Source: Kribbella antiqua
Lineage (GTDB): Bacteria > Actinomycetota > Actinomycetes > Propionibacteriales > Kribbellaceae
Length of the DNA: 64,000 bases
Assembly (NCBI RefSeq): GCF_004345665.1
Contig: NZ_SLWR01000002.1
Span: forward strand, 620,001 to 684,000
Direction of reading: 5' to 3'
The translations under genes and the position numbers were made by a program. Under the pieces are notes generated by a model that made no database searches, was not told the origin of the DNA, and saw nothing but the letters and a program-made list of their open reading frames with translations. This document shows, in pieces, positions 26,167 to 33,864 of the stretch; position 1 is the stretch's first letter; the number at the start of each line of letters is the position of its first letter.

Positions 26167-26810
26167 GAGCCAGCGAGGTGAGCAGCCCCATGGGCAGACA
26201 GAGGCGCGGCAGCCACCGGCCGGTCGAGACACCGCCGGCCAACCACCCGCCCGCGCGAGCACCGTGGAACGTGGACACCGCACCCGAGCCGGCGATGTGA
26301 GCTGCCCCGCGGGGCAGCCAGAGGCGCGGCAGCCACCGGCCGGTCGAGACACCCCCGGCCCGACCTCCCAAGCACCCAAGCACCCAAGCACCCAAGCACC
26401 CAAGCACCCAAGCAGTGTGGACGCCGCGGCCCGAGCCAGCGAGGCGAGCAGCCCCACGGCGCAGATCTAGGCACGGCTGGCCGTCGGCCAGGCGAGCCGC
26501 CCGGGCCCGACCACCCGCGTGAGCACCGTGACATGTGGACGCCGCGCCGAGCCAGCGAGGTGAGCAGCTCCTCGGGCAGATAGGGCGCGACTGGCCGCCA
26601 GCCAGGCGAGACACCCCCGCCCGACTCCCCGCCCACCCGAGCACCGCGGAGGCCGCGTGTGAGCCAGCGAGGTGAGCAGCCTCCGCGGGGCAGATAGAGG
26701 CGTGGCTGACCGCCGGCCGGGACACCCTGGCCGACCACCCGCCCGGCCGCCCGGCCGCCCGGCACACCGTGGAGGTGGGACGCCGGGCCTGAGCCAGCGG
26801 TCTCGCGAGG
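26167..26810. repeat. Degenerate tandem array, unit about 115 bp
   Basis: The phrase GAGCCAGCGAGGTGAGCAGC or a close variant recurs at about 26167, 26285, 26433, 26549, 26661 and 26791 (spacing 118, 148, 116, 112, 130). Within units, further shared blocks occur in the same order: GGCAGA-x-AGAGGCG, GGCCGGTCGAGACACC, GACCACCCGCCC and GAGCACCGTGGA. The longer third interval is explained by an embedded 8-bp repeat expansion. Confidence 0.75.
26367..26414. repeat. CCCAAGCA microsatellite, six perfect units
   Basis: Six uninterrupted copies of the 8-mer CCCAAGCA, embedded in the about 115-bp repeat array. The expansion is expected to vary in copy number between strains. Confidence 0.9.
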
Positions 26811-26829
26811 TGGATGTGTGGCAGGAGGT

Positions 26830-27618
26830 TTAGGCCGGGGTGTACACGTACGGCGTCGTGGTGGTGACGGGGATGAAGCCGAGGCGCTGGAGGATGGGCG
26901 AACTGTCGTCGGAAGCGTCGACCTGCAGGTACTTGTGCCCGAGCTCGAGCGCCCGCGCGGCCCGCACGGCGACCAGCGCCTTGTAGATCCCTTTCCCCCG
27001 CCAGTCAGCCAGCGTCGACCCACCCCACAACCCGGTGAAGTCGGTCCCCTTCTTGTGAACCGCCCAAGCCGCCGACACGACCTGCCCATTCGCCTCCGCG
27101 AGGTAGATGTCGGTGTCCCCGGCCGCCTGCCGCCGTACCAGATCATCAGCCAGCCAGGACCAGTCCTCGCCCCACACGGTCGACTCCATCGCCGCGATCT
27201 TCGCAAAGTCGCCCGGCTCGCTCGTCAGCCGCAGTACGACGCCATGGACCGACTCGCGCCCACGCAGCCGCTCGACAATGTCCGCACTCTCAGCGATGAG
27301 CACCGTCTCCTGCTCCTCGGGCTCAAACCCAGCCGCCCGCAACCTGTCCGGCAGATCCGCCGGCAGGTCGTGCCCGCGCAACTTCCACTCGACCGACTGC
27401 CGCTTGGCCGCGAAGAAGTCCCGCTGCCGCGCGATCAACGCATCCAGCTCCGCACCGTCGAGCCCCTCGAGCGTCCGGTAACTCACAAACCCCCGCTGCG
27501 GGTACTCGACCCGGATCACCGGCCCGTCCGTACTCGTCGGCACATCCCCGCTCTCGCTAGCCCCCCGCAGCTGCTCGTCGTACGCCGCCAACAACTGCCC
27601 ACTCAACGCATCAGTCAC
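26830..27618 (-). CDS. GNAT-family N-acetyltransferase
   Basis: 262 residues. An N-terminal half of unclear fold is followed by a C-terminal GNAT domain: VHGVVLRLTSEPGDFAKIAAM, then YLAEANGQVVSAAWAVHKKG, the CoA motif GGSTLADWRGKGIYKALVAVRAARA and YLQVDASDDSSPILQRLGF. The GTG at 27616-27618 is chosen because upstream in-frame sequence is low-complexity Arg/Gly/Ser. It is separated from its left neighbour by the repeat array. Confidence 0.82.
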   Translation of the reverse strand: MTDALSGQLLAAYDEQLRGASESGDVPTSTDGPVIRVEYPQRGFVSYRTLEGLDGAELDALIARQRDFFAAKRQSVEWKLRGHDLPADLPDRLRAAGFEPEEQETVLIAESADIVERLRGRESVHGVVLRLTSEPGDFAKIAAMESTVWGEDWSWLADDLVRRQAAGDTDIYLAEANGQVVSAAWAVHKKGTDFTGLWGGSTLADWRGKGIYKALVAVRAARALELGHKYLQVDASDDSSPILQRLGFIPVTTTTPYVYTPA

Positions 27619-27727
27619 GACAGGACTCTGACACGGCAACGGCCCACTCCGCTTCCTCTTTTCCCGGGTTGCCCAGCCTCGCCGGCCGCGCAGCCAACAA
27701 CCGGGCGCGAGACACCACTCCGACTTG

Positions 27728-27910
27728 CTACCGGGCGCTGACAGTCCGCAGCCAGTGCAGCGCGCGATGAGCGGTGCCAGTCCGCAGGACACGCTCGGCA
27801 CTGGATGCAGTCGCGGTCCGGCGGGCACGGCGCGCACGCTTGATGTCGGCGCGATTGCGCTCGTCGCTCCCGTAGAAGCTCAGCGACACCATCAGATTCA
27901 GCGGTTCCAT
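27728..27910 (-). CDS. Small basic protein, 60 residues, unknown
   Basis: A short frame with GGAGG positioned 8 bases before its ATG, encoding MEPLNLMVSLSFYGSDERNR followed by a strongly basic stretch (DIKRARRARRTATASS) and ending WLRTVSAR. The good ribosome site and the hydrophobic-then-basic layout argue for a real gene; the lack of any recognised family argues against. It sits in the 388-bp gap between the GNAT and MarR genes. Confidence 0.4.
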   Translation of the reverse strand: MEPLNLMVSLSFYGSDERNRADIKRARRARRTATASSAERVLRTGTAHRALHWLRTVSAR

Positions 27911-28006
27911 TGGTCGGTCCTCCAGGTCCGGCGCCTCCCGAGTGGGTGGCTTTACCGGGACGTCGGAGGCAGCCGGTGCTTCTTGTCATCCGTCGTGCAG
28001 CGAATT

Positions 28007-28489
28007 TCAGCCTGACTTCTCGGTTGCTGCCACCAGGCGGCGGAGGAGGGACTCCAGGCGGATGCGGTCGCTGGAGGAGAGTTCGTGGATCAGGTCCTGT
28101 TCGACGCGCAGGATCTCGCCGATTCCCCGCTCCCAGACGTCGAGCCCCGCCGGAGTCAGCGTCGCGAAGATCTTCCGCCGATCGTCGCGATCATGCGACC
28201 GCTCGACGTACCCGCGCCGCTCGAGCGCGTCCAGCCGGCTGGTCAGCGCCGCCGCCGACATCCCGAGTTGCTTGGCGAGCTCGCCCGGCGTCGCGCGGTA
28301 CGGCGCACCTCCGCGCCGCAGCATGTGCAATGTCTTGAACTCCCACCATTGCAGCTCGAACTCCGCGAGTACGGCGTCCCGATGGCGGTCCAGATACTTC
28401 GTCAGCACCTGCAGCCGAACCACGATCCCCTCCACCCGCGGATCCAGCCCGGGCAGCTCTCCTGACCAGACGTCGACATGGTCATCCAC
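28007..28489 (-). CDS. MarR-family transcriptional regulator
   Basis: 160 residues with the MarR winged helix: ELQWWEFKTLHMLRRGG, recognition region ATPGELAKQLGMSAAALTSRLDALERRGYVER, and the wing SHDRDDRRKIFATLTPAGLDVWERG. The GTG at 28487-28489 is chosen because GAAGGA lies 5-6 bases ahead of it; an in-frame GTG 12 bp earlier is possible. It is divergent from a TPR-like gene, with two palindromes between them, so it probably represses itself and that neighbour. Confidence 0.9.
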   Translation of the reverse strand: MDDHVDVWSGELPGLDPRVEGIVVRLQVLTKYLDRHRDAVLAEFELQWWEFKTLHMLRRGGAPYRATPGELAKQLGMSAAALTSRLDALERRGYVERSHDRDDRRKIFATLTPAGLDVWERGIGEILRVEQDLIHELSSSDRIRLESLLRRLVAATEKSG

Positions 28490-28511
28490 CGAATCCTTCA
28501 CCGAACTGATT

Positions 28512-28526
28512 TTTCAGCGACTGAAA
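28512..28526. promoter_or_regulatory. Inverted repeat TTTCAG-N3-CTGAAA, operator candidate
   Basis: Six-base arms around CGA, 23 bp upstream of the MarR start. Spacing and A/T-rich outer arms suit a winged-helix dimer. It may set autorepression of the regulator. Confidence 0.5.
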
Positions 28527-28539
28527 GTTAGTTGTCAAA

Positions 28540-28557
28540 TATTTCGACGTCGAAATA
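28540..28557. promoter_or_regulatory. Perfect 18-bp palindrome, MarR operator candidate
   Basis: TATTTCGACGTCGAAATA is perfectly symmetric and lies midway between the divergent MarR and TPR-like genes, 43 bp before the latter. Chance occurrence of an 18-bp perfect palindrome is low in this G+C-rich DNA. Confidence 0.65.
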
Positions 28558-28599
28558 CTCTGCGGACATCACCTACCAGTGAACCAGGAGGTCTCGCCC

Positions 28600-29499
28600 A
28601 TGGCCGAGGTATCCGCCGCCGAACTCACCACCGCTGCCACCCAACTGATGCGCGGCGGCAATTGGACCGTCGCCATGAATCTCCTCGGCGCGGTCGCGAC
28701 CCACGACCGCGCCGAACAGCGCGCGCTGAAACACACCCTCGCCGAAATCGCCGTGGACCAGGACTTCTGGCAGCGGACGGACCACGCATCCCAAGCACTG
28801 CATGAGCTGGAAACCGCGATCGAAAGGTTGCCCGATGCAACCACCAGCAACGGAGTCGATGAGGACGCCGCGGGCCGCGACGTCGACGTACCGGCACGCC
28901 CTGCGACATCACGACCGGTGACGGAGACTGACTTGGTCGCCGAGGGCGATCGCTACCGCTGGGATCTGGGGATGCTGCGTCTCCGGAAGGACTATGCGAC
29001 CGAGCTGAGCGCCGACATCGGCCCGGGCGGGCGGGACGCGACGACCACTCGCACACTGGCTCAACGCGTCGCCGATCTCCGCGCGCAGGCGCCCGACGAC
29101 GCGCGGCGCGGACAGGCAGCGTTCTACGCGGGCGTCATCTCCGACAACCTCTTGGACGACAGCGAAACCGCAATCAGCCACTACACCGCCGCGCTGGAAC
29201 TTGGCGAACGCGCCGGCGACGAACTCCTGATCTCGTACGCCGTCCGTCACCTCGGCTACCACGCGTACGCCACCGGCGACCTCAAACTCGCCCGGGAGCA
29301 GTGGGAACGGTCAACCGAACTCCGCCAGAAGGCCGGCCACGTCCCCGGCGCCCTCGCCCAGCAGGCGCTCATCGTCACCCTCATCCGCGCCGAAGGCGAC
29401 ACCGCCGGCACCCAGACCCTCACCACCGAAATCAACCGCTGGTCCCGCCAACTGAACATCCCCTTCCTCATCCAGGAAACCACCACACCCGCGAACTAG
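28600..29499 (+). CDS. TPR-like tetratricopeptide protein, unknown role
   Basis: 299 residues, cytoplasmic. The C-terminal half carries helical repeats resembling TPRs (AAFYAGVISDNLLDDSETAI, SHYTAALELGERAGDELLIS, ARRHLGYHAYATGDLKLARE-like). The N-terminal 90 residues are also helical, and a Pro/Thr/Asp-rich linker joins them. The ATG at 28600 has AGGAGG 8 bases upstream; a GTG 21 bp earlier lacks one. It resembles tetratricopeptide proteins found beside regulators in actinomycetes, and the shared operator region suggests MarR control. Confidence 0.72.
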   Translation: MAEVSAAELTTAATQLMRGGNWTVAMNLLGAVATHDRAEQRALKHTLAEIAVDQDFWQRTDHASQALHELETAIERLPDATTSNGVDEDAAGRDVDVPARPATSRPVTETDLVAEGDRYRWDLGMLRLRKDYATELSADIGPGGRDATTTRTLAQRVADLRAQAPDDARRGQAAFYAGVISDNLLDDSETAISHYTAALELGERAGDELLISYAVRHLGYHAYATGDLKLAREQWERSTELRQKAGHVPGALAQQALIVTLIRAEGDTAGTQTLTTEINRWSRQLNIPFLIQETTTPAN

Positions 29500-29679
29500 C
29501 CGGGCCGATGAGCAGCCCCAACCCGACGATCCGCTCCACGCCAGCAAGCCAAACCACCTCGACAAGCTGAGCCACCGCGAACCGATCCAACTCGACCAGC
29601 TGAGCCTGGGGCGACAAGCCCGGCCGGCGAACGAACGACCCCACCGAGCTGAAGCAGCGCGGCGAGACGAGGCGGGGCG

Positions 29680-29748
29680 GCGGCACGAGTGTCCCGCAGC
29701 GCGAGACGAGGCGAACGGCGCAGCGGCACGAGTGTCCCGCAGCGCGAG
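29680..29748. repeat. 26-bp direct repeat, two copies
   Basis: GCGGCACGAGTGTCCCGCAG plus CGCGAG occurs at 29680-29705 and 29723-29748, 43 bp apart. The surrounding GAGACGAGGCGAAC text is also partly repeated. Confidence 0.8.
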
Positions 29749-30087
29749 GCGAACGGAGCGGCGCCCCGGCACCGGGTGTTGCCGGGCGCAAAGCGAAGGC
29801 GGCGGACAGGACAGGTGTCTCGGGGACGAGGTGGAGAGGATGGGGCAACGGCCCCGGCCGTGTCGGGAGTGAGCGAAGCCAGCGGGCAGCGGGGCAGCGG
29901 CGCAGGCGTCTCCGAGGCGAAGCGAATGCGGCGGCGCGGGGGGGTCTCGACGGCGAGGCGGAGGGGGTGGGGTGGCGGGGTTGGTGGTTGCGGTGGACAA
30001 CGATGCTGGTGGATGGAGGGCTTCGGTACTGATGTCGGCCAGGCCGGCTGGACGATGCGGGCCGCCGACGGACGCTACGGCGCGGTT

Positions 30088-30502
30088 GATGACAGGTGCT
30101 TCAGCGGAGAATGGGTGAGGTCGCACGACTCCCCCGCACCCGCCGGACGCAACCCGCCTGGAGATCGGGTATGGGCTTGGCGGAGCGACGATGGCAGGAG
30201 CAGGCAGCAGGCTACGGCCCCCGGTCGATGACAGGTGCTCAGCGGAGAATGGGTGAGGTCGCACGACTCCCCCGCACCCGCCGGACGCAACCCGCCTGGG
30301 GATCAGGTATGGGCCTGGCGGAGCGACGATGGCAGGAGCAGGCAGCAGGCTACGGCCCCCGGTCGATGACAGGTGCTCAGCGGAGAATGGGTGAGGTCGC
30401 ACGACTCCCCCGCACCCGCCGGACGCAACCCGCCTGGGGATCAGGTATGGGCCTGGCGGAGCGACGATGGCAGGAGCAGGCAGCAGGCTACGGCCCCCGG
30501 TC
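30088..30502. repeat. 138-bp tandem repeat, three units
   Basis: Units begin with GATGACAGGTGC at 30088, 30227 and 30365. The second and third are identical over 138 bp; the first has one inserted T and a few substitutions. Because 138 is a multiple of three, both strands stay open and give a 46-residue peptide periodicity, but no start or family feature supports translation. The units are contiguous, with no spacers. Confidence 0.92.
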
Positions 30503-31110
30503 GATGACAGGTGCTCAGCGGAGAATGGGAGAGGGACCACGACTCCCCCGCGCTGGCTGGACGCTGCTCAATGCTCGGCTGCCGTGGCGTACCGGCACGT
30601 GCCGCAACCCCATACTCCCGTGCCGACGGATGCTGCCGGTCGGAGGATCGGGTTGGGCTTGGCGAGGGTCGGCGGACGCTACTACGCGCGGTTGATGCCA
30701 GGTGCTGAGGGCTGGCTGGGTGAGGTGCAAGGACTCCGCGGCACGGGTCGGATGGCGCCGACCCACGGACCGTGTTCGGCTGCTGCGGCGTATCGGCACG
30801 TCAGCGCCACCACTACACCTCCGCGCACACTCGGCCGGATCCTGCCCAGCTAGGACCGCGTCGACCACCGGCCGCATCGGCTCATTGCCGCCAGCGGATG
30901 CCGCGCGCGCCGGTCGGACGGGGACGGCGCCGACAACGTCGCGTGCCGGGATGCCGCCGCAAGCCGGCGTCGGACGGGTGATGTTCGGGTCAGGATCGGG
31001 GGTGGGCTTGGCGGGGCGACGATGGGTGCGCGCGGGGGCTACGGGGTGGTTGGTGACAGGTGGTCGGTGGTGGATGGGTGAGGTGCGACCGCGTCGTCCC
31101 AGGGATCGGG
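30503..31110. repeat. Degenerate relatives of the 138-bp unit, running into the HNH gene end
   Basis: A fourth, decayed unit starts at 30503 and another at 30693 (GATGCCAGGTGCTGAGG, then GGGTGAGGTGCAAGGAC). A more distant one around 31008-31110 keeps GGCGGGGCGACGATGG, GGCTACGG-like, GTGACAGGTGG and ATGGGTGAGGTGCGAC in the same order as the 138-bp unit. That last copy spans the stop codon of the HNH gene at 31039. Confidence 0.6.
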
Positions 31111-32913
31111 GGGATTCGTGGGACTTGAGGGGGTGGGGTGGTTGGGTGGACGCGAGGAGGTTGAGGAGTGTTTCGTTGAGCTGTCGCCCCAGACTGCGAA
31201 GCGGGCTGCGTCGGCGAGCATTGCCTCGTCGGCCGTCCACTTGGAGCGTGACGGTTGAGCCGGTTGACTCGGGCTCACGGGATCACCCCACGGATCCGGG
31301 CGATCGGTCTCGTGCGTGGCGGCTCCTTCCGTTGCGGGTCCTTCCGCGGCAGATTCCGCCAGGACGTTGGGGCGCTGGTGGGCAGGGGTGTGCTGCGGGG
31401 CGGGCGTTCTCTTGCGTGAGTGGGGTGTTCGGGTTGGTGTCGGGTCGGCCCAGGTGGGGCGGGCGACGTGGACGGTGCCGTTGGTGATCTGGATTGTCCA
31501 GTGGCCTTGGTGGAGGTCGACGTGGTGGCGACGGCAGAGGAGAACGAGGTTGTCGATGCGGGTTTCGCCGCCGTCGATCCAATGGGTCAGGTGGTGGGCG
31601 TCGCAGTAGATGGGCGGGGCGCCGCAGACGACGCAGCCTTTGTCGCGGGCGTTCAGGGCGCGGCGCATGGCCCGGTTGACCAGGCGTTCGGAGCGTCCGA
31701 CGTCCAGTGGTTCGGAGTTGGAGCCTAGGACGAGGGGGAGGATGTTGGCGTCGCAGGCGAGGCGGCGGATGGCTGCGGCGGAGAGGTTGTCGCCGTACAC
31801 GAGTTGTCCGGTGGCGTTGGCGGTGGCGGCTTTGAGGTCGTTGAAGTCGATGGTGATGGTGATGTTCGCCTTCGCCCCGAACCCAGGCACCCATCCAGCC
31901 GCACCGCCGCTTGCGGGCGGTGTCTCACCGGCGCTGACGTCTTGGGAGCCGGTGGAGATGTTGCTCGGGGCACTCGTCTCACCGGAGCCGACGGCGGGGG
32001 GGCGGGTGGTGGCGCTCGTTTCGCCGAGACCCGTGGATTCAGCCGTGCTGCGACCGGTGTGCCCTGTGACGCGGGAGTCGGCGGAGGCGTCGCCGGTGGA
32101 TGCGGTGTCGGCGGTGGGGGTGGTGCTAGGGCGGGTGGAGAGGCCGGTGTCGGTGGCTGCGGCGGCGATCGACAACGCTGAGGTGAGTGCGTCGGCGTTG
32201 CGTTTGTCGCGGGGCCTGGGGTCGAACTCGCCGGTGACGGTTTTGCGGGGTTTGGCGGCGGCGTTGAGCCAGGTGCGGAGGAGTTCGGCGTTCTCGTTGG
32301 CCAGGTAGCCGTTGAACTTGACGCCGTTGTCGGCGGTGGACAGTTTCAGGGACTCGCGGTCGTAGGCGCTGTTTTCCTCGGGCACAGGACCGTCGGTGTC
32401 GACGAGGTTGCAGAGTTCTTTGGCGCTGGTCCGTAACTCGTCCGGGGTGAGGTGGGCGGCAAGGCCGACCAGTTGTTCTTCGATCATGTCGCGGTCCTCG
32501 ACAGGGATGCGTTTGGCGTGGCGCTCGAGGGTGGACACGATCGCGTCGGCCTGGGCCGGGTGGAGTGTCCAGCCGGTGCTACTCGTCGGGTCTTCACCGG
32601 CGCCGAGGTCGGGGCCGTCATTGTTGCGGTTGGGCTCGGCGAGGGCGTGCGAGACGGAGCGGTATCGCGGCAACGCGCGAGCTACCTGGACGTCGCGGCG
32701 GGCGTCGCGGGGATTGAGGCGGTAGCGGAAGGACAGCAGTTCGATTGTGTCGCGGGCGCCGAGTTGTTCGGCGTACCCGATCTCGTCGACGCGGGCGATG
32801 AAGTGCAGGCAGCGGGTCTCGAGGCGGGCGATCTCAGCCTTCATCGTGTCGAGAGTGGACAGCAGTTCGCCGCCGCTCATCGACCACACCGGCCGCTCGT
32901 CCAAGAGTTCCAT
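31039..32913 (-). CDS. DUF222 and HNH endonuclease domain protein (13E12 type)
   Basis: 624 residues. The N-terminal DUF222 domain (about 1-230) begins LDERPVWSMSGGELLSTLDT and contains YRLNPRDARRDVQVARALPR. A Ser/Thr/Gly-rich linker of about 100 residues follows (GDASADSRVTGHTGRSTAES). The C-terminal HNH nuclease motif carries Zn-type cysteines and catalytic His: CVVCGAPPIYCDAHHLTHW, then DNLVLLCRRHHVDLHQG. A Pro/Ser-rich tail ends the protein. This is the REP13E12 family, multicopy in mycobacteria and many actinomycetes; its role is not established. MELLDERP at 32911-32913 is used as start, with a weak ribosome site. Two inverted DnaA-like boxes lie upstream. Confidence 0.88.
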   Translation of the reverse strand: MELLDERPVWSMSGGELLSTLDTMKAEIARLETRCLHFIARVDEIGYAEQLGARDTIELLSFRYRLNPRDARRDVQVARALPRYRSVSHALAEPNRNNDGPDLGAGEDPTSSTGWTLHPAQADAIVSTLERHAKRIPVEDRDMIEEQLVGLAAHLTPDELRTSAKELCNLVDTDGPVPEENSAYDRESLKLSTADNGVKFNGYLANENAELLRTWLNAAAKPRKTVTGEFDPRPRDKRNADALTSALSIAAAATDTGLSTRPSTTPTADTASTGDASADSRVTGHTGRSTAESTGLGETSATTRPPAVGSGETSAPSNISTGSQDVSAGETPPASGGAAGWVPGFGAKANITITIDFNDLKAATANATGQLVYGDNLSAAAIRRLACDANILPLVLGSNSEPLDVGRSERLVNRAMRRALNARDKGCVVCGAPPIYCDAHHLTHWIDGGETRIDNLVLLCRRHHVDLHQGHWTIQITNGTVHVARPTWADPTPTRTPHSRKRTPAPQHTPAHQRPNVLAESAAEGPATEGAATHETDRPDPWGDPVSPSQPAQPSRSKWTADEAMLADAARFAVWGDSSTKHSSTSSRPPNHPTPSSPTNPPDPWDDAVAPHPSTTDHLSPTTP

Positions 32914-32992
32914 ACCGTCAACGATAGACAGGCCCACCGACAGTTTCCAAGCCGGATTCGCCTTGTTTTCAAGGCAATTCGGCCAATCGCAC

Positions 32993-33021
32993 TTATCCAC
33001 AACGGCGATACCTGTGGACAA
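32993..33021. promoter_or_regulatory. Inverted pair of DnaA-box-like 9-mers
   Basis: TTATCCACA (32993-33001) matches the DnaA consensus exactly, and TGTGGACAA (33013-33021) is the reverse complement of TTGTCCACA, the actinobacterial variant. They are 11 bp apart in opposite orientation, about 80 bp upstream of the HNH gene in an A+T-richer stretch. Confidence 0.5.
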
Positions 33022-33089
33022 CCTTCAACATAGTTGCTCTCGGCAATCGATGGGCCAGGCGACGATGACTGGCTGGGTGCGCGACTTCC

Positions 33090-33812
33090 TCAGGTGAGGA
33101 AGGGCAGGCCGAATGACGCAGGGACTCCTGGGCTGTACATCACATGCTCGGGAGGCCTGTCGAGCTCGCCCAGGCCCACGGACGCCAGCAGGCCTGTGTC
33201 GACGTACCTGACCAAGGACCCGGTGTCGAGCGTCCAAGGCGGATGGTGGTTGGGGAGATACCAGGTGCGGCCGGCTCGGCAAACATGAAGGCCCCAGCGG
33301 GCGGTGAGGAAGTGTTCCAGAGGGCCTGGGTCGAGCTGGTTACCCACTCGTACGGCGACCTCCAAGCCCGCTTGCACGCGGCCCCAACGCAAAGTCGAGG
33401 TGTAGGTATGGAGATCGCCGGCAACGGAATGGCTCATGCGGGCCCAGCGATACGGAAGGCCGAACACACTCCGAGCCGCCGCGACGATTGCCAGGCGGTC
33501 GGCGTCCAGACTCAAGAACACGACACCGCGGCGGCCTGTGGTGTCGATCGAGTACAACCGGATGTTCGTCTCCAGAAACGTCCCGAGATAGGGAACGCCC
33601 GGACCACGCGCAAAGCCGGTGTCGATCATTCTGAAAGGGACGAGTCCGACGTACGTGCGTCCGTGGAACACATCCGGCCGGGTGCCGCGTGGGAAGAAGC
33701 CGGAGACGACAGACGGGTCGACGGCCCAGTGCAGGAAGGTCAGGTCGCGCCAGCCCTGTCGCAGGATTCGCGGCCGTTTCAGGGGCGGCGCCGCCGGCCA
33801 CCTGTCATCCAT
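33090..33812 (-). CDS. DUF2071 (YqjF-like) protein
   Basis: 240 residues matching the YqjF/DUF2071 family of unknown biochemical role: LKRPRILRQGWRDLTFLHWAVDP near the N-terminus, FHGRTYVGLVPFRM, then the conserved FLETNIRLYSIDTTGRRGVVFLSLDADR core. Cytoplasmic, no signal or membrane segment. It is divergent from an epoxide hydrolase with a 52-bp gap. Confidence 0.85.
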   Translation of the reverse strand: MDDRWPAAPPLKRPRILRQGWRDLTFLHWAVDPSVVSGFFPRGTRPDVFHGRTYVGLVPFRMIDTGFARGPGVPYLGTFLETNIRLYSIDTTGRRGVVFLSLDADRLAIVAAARSVFGLPYRWARMSHSVAGDLHTYTSTLRWGRVQAGLEVAVRVGNQLDPGPLEHFLTARWGLHVCRAGRTWYLPNHHPPWTLDTGSLVRYVDTGLLASVGLGELDRPPEHVMYSPGVPASFGLPFLT

Positions 33813-33864
33813 GACGAAAGCCTAGAGGACATTCGCTGTCCGCTACTCCTCCTACGGTCGAACC

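Larger units (their letters stand above)
25942..26829. other. Gene-free repeat-bearing region
   Basis: About 890 bp with no gene I can support. Its first 220 bp are plain; the rest is built of degenerate repeats of about 115 bp, described separately. Long open frames on the minus strand here come from the repetitive, stop-poor composition and have no family features. Confidence 0.6.
29500..31038. other. Large gene-free repeat region
   Basis: About 1.5 kb without a supportable gene between the TPR-like and HNH genes. Extremely G+C- and purine-rich on the plus strand, with a 26-bp direct repeat near 29.7 kb, three 138-bp tandem units at 30.1-30.5 kb and degenerate units beyond. Open frames on both strands encode only repeated Arg/Gly/Pro-rich peptide and are not credible proteins. 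Confidence 0.65.

Noticed and set aside
26033..26767. Minus-strand repeat-rich open frame before the GNAT gene
   Set aside because: Repeated Ala/Gly/Trp-rich peptide from the 115-bp array; no ribosome site or family match.
30088..30502. CRISPR array
   Set aside because: The 138-bp units are contiguous and longer than CRISPR repeats, with no unique spacers and no cas genes.
29311..30540. Minus-strand open frame with a 46-residue repeat
   Set aside because: Open only because the DNA repeat length is divisible by three; no start signal, and it runs antisense into the TPR-like gene.
32993..33021. Replication origin
   Set aside because: Only two DnaA boxes and no dnaA, dnaN or parAB genes nearby.
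29500..33021. Mobile element or intron built around the HNH gene
   Set aside because: No transposase, integrase, terminal inverted repeats or target duplication seen; DUF222-HNH proteins are generally chromosomal.
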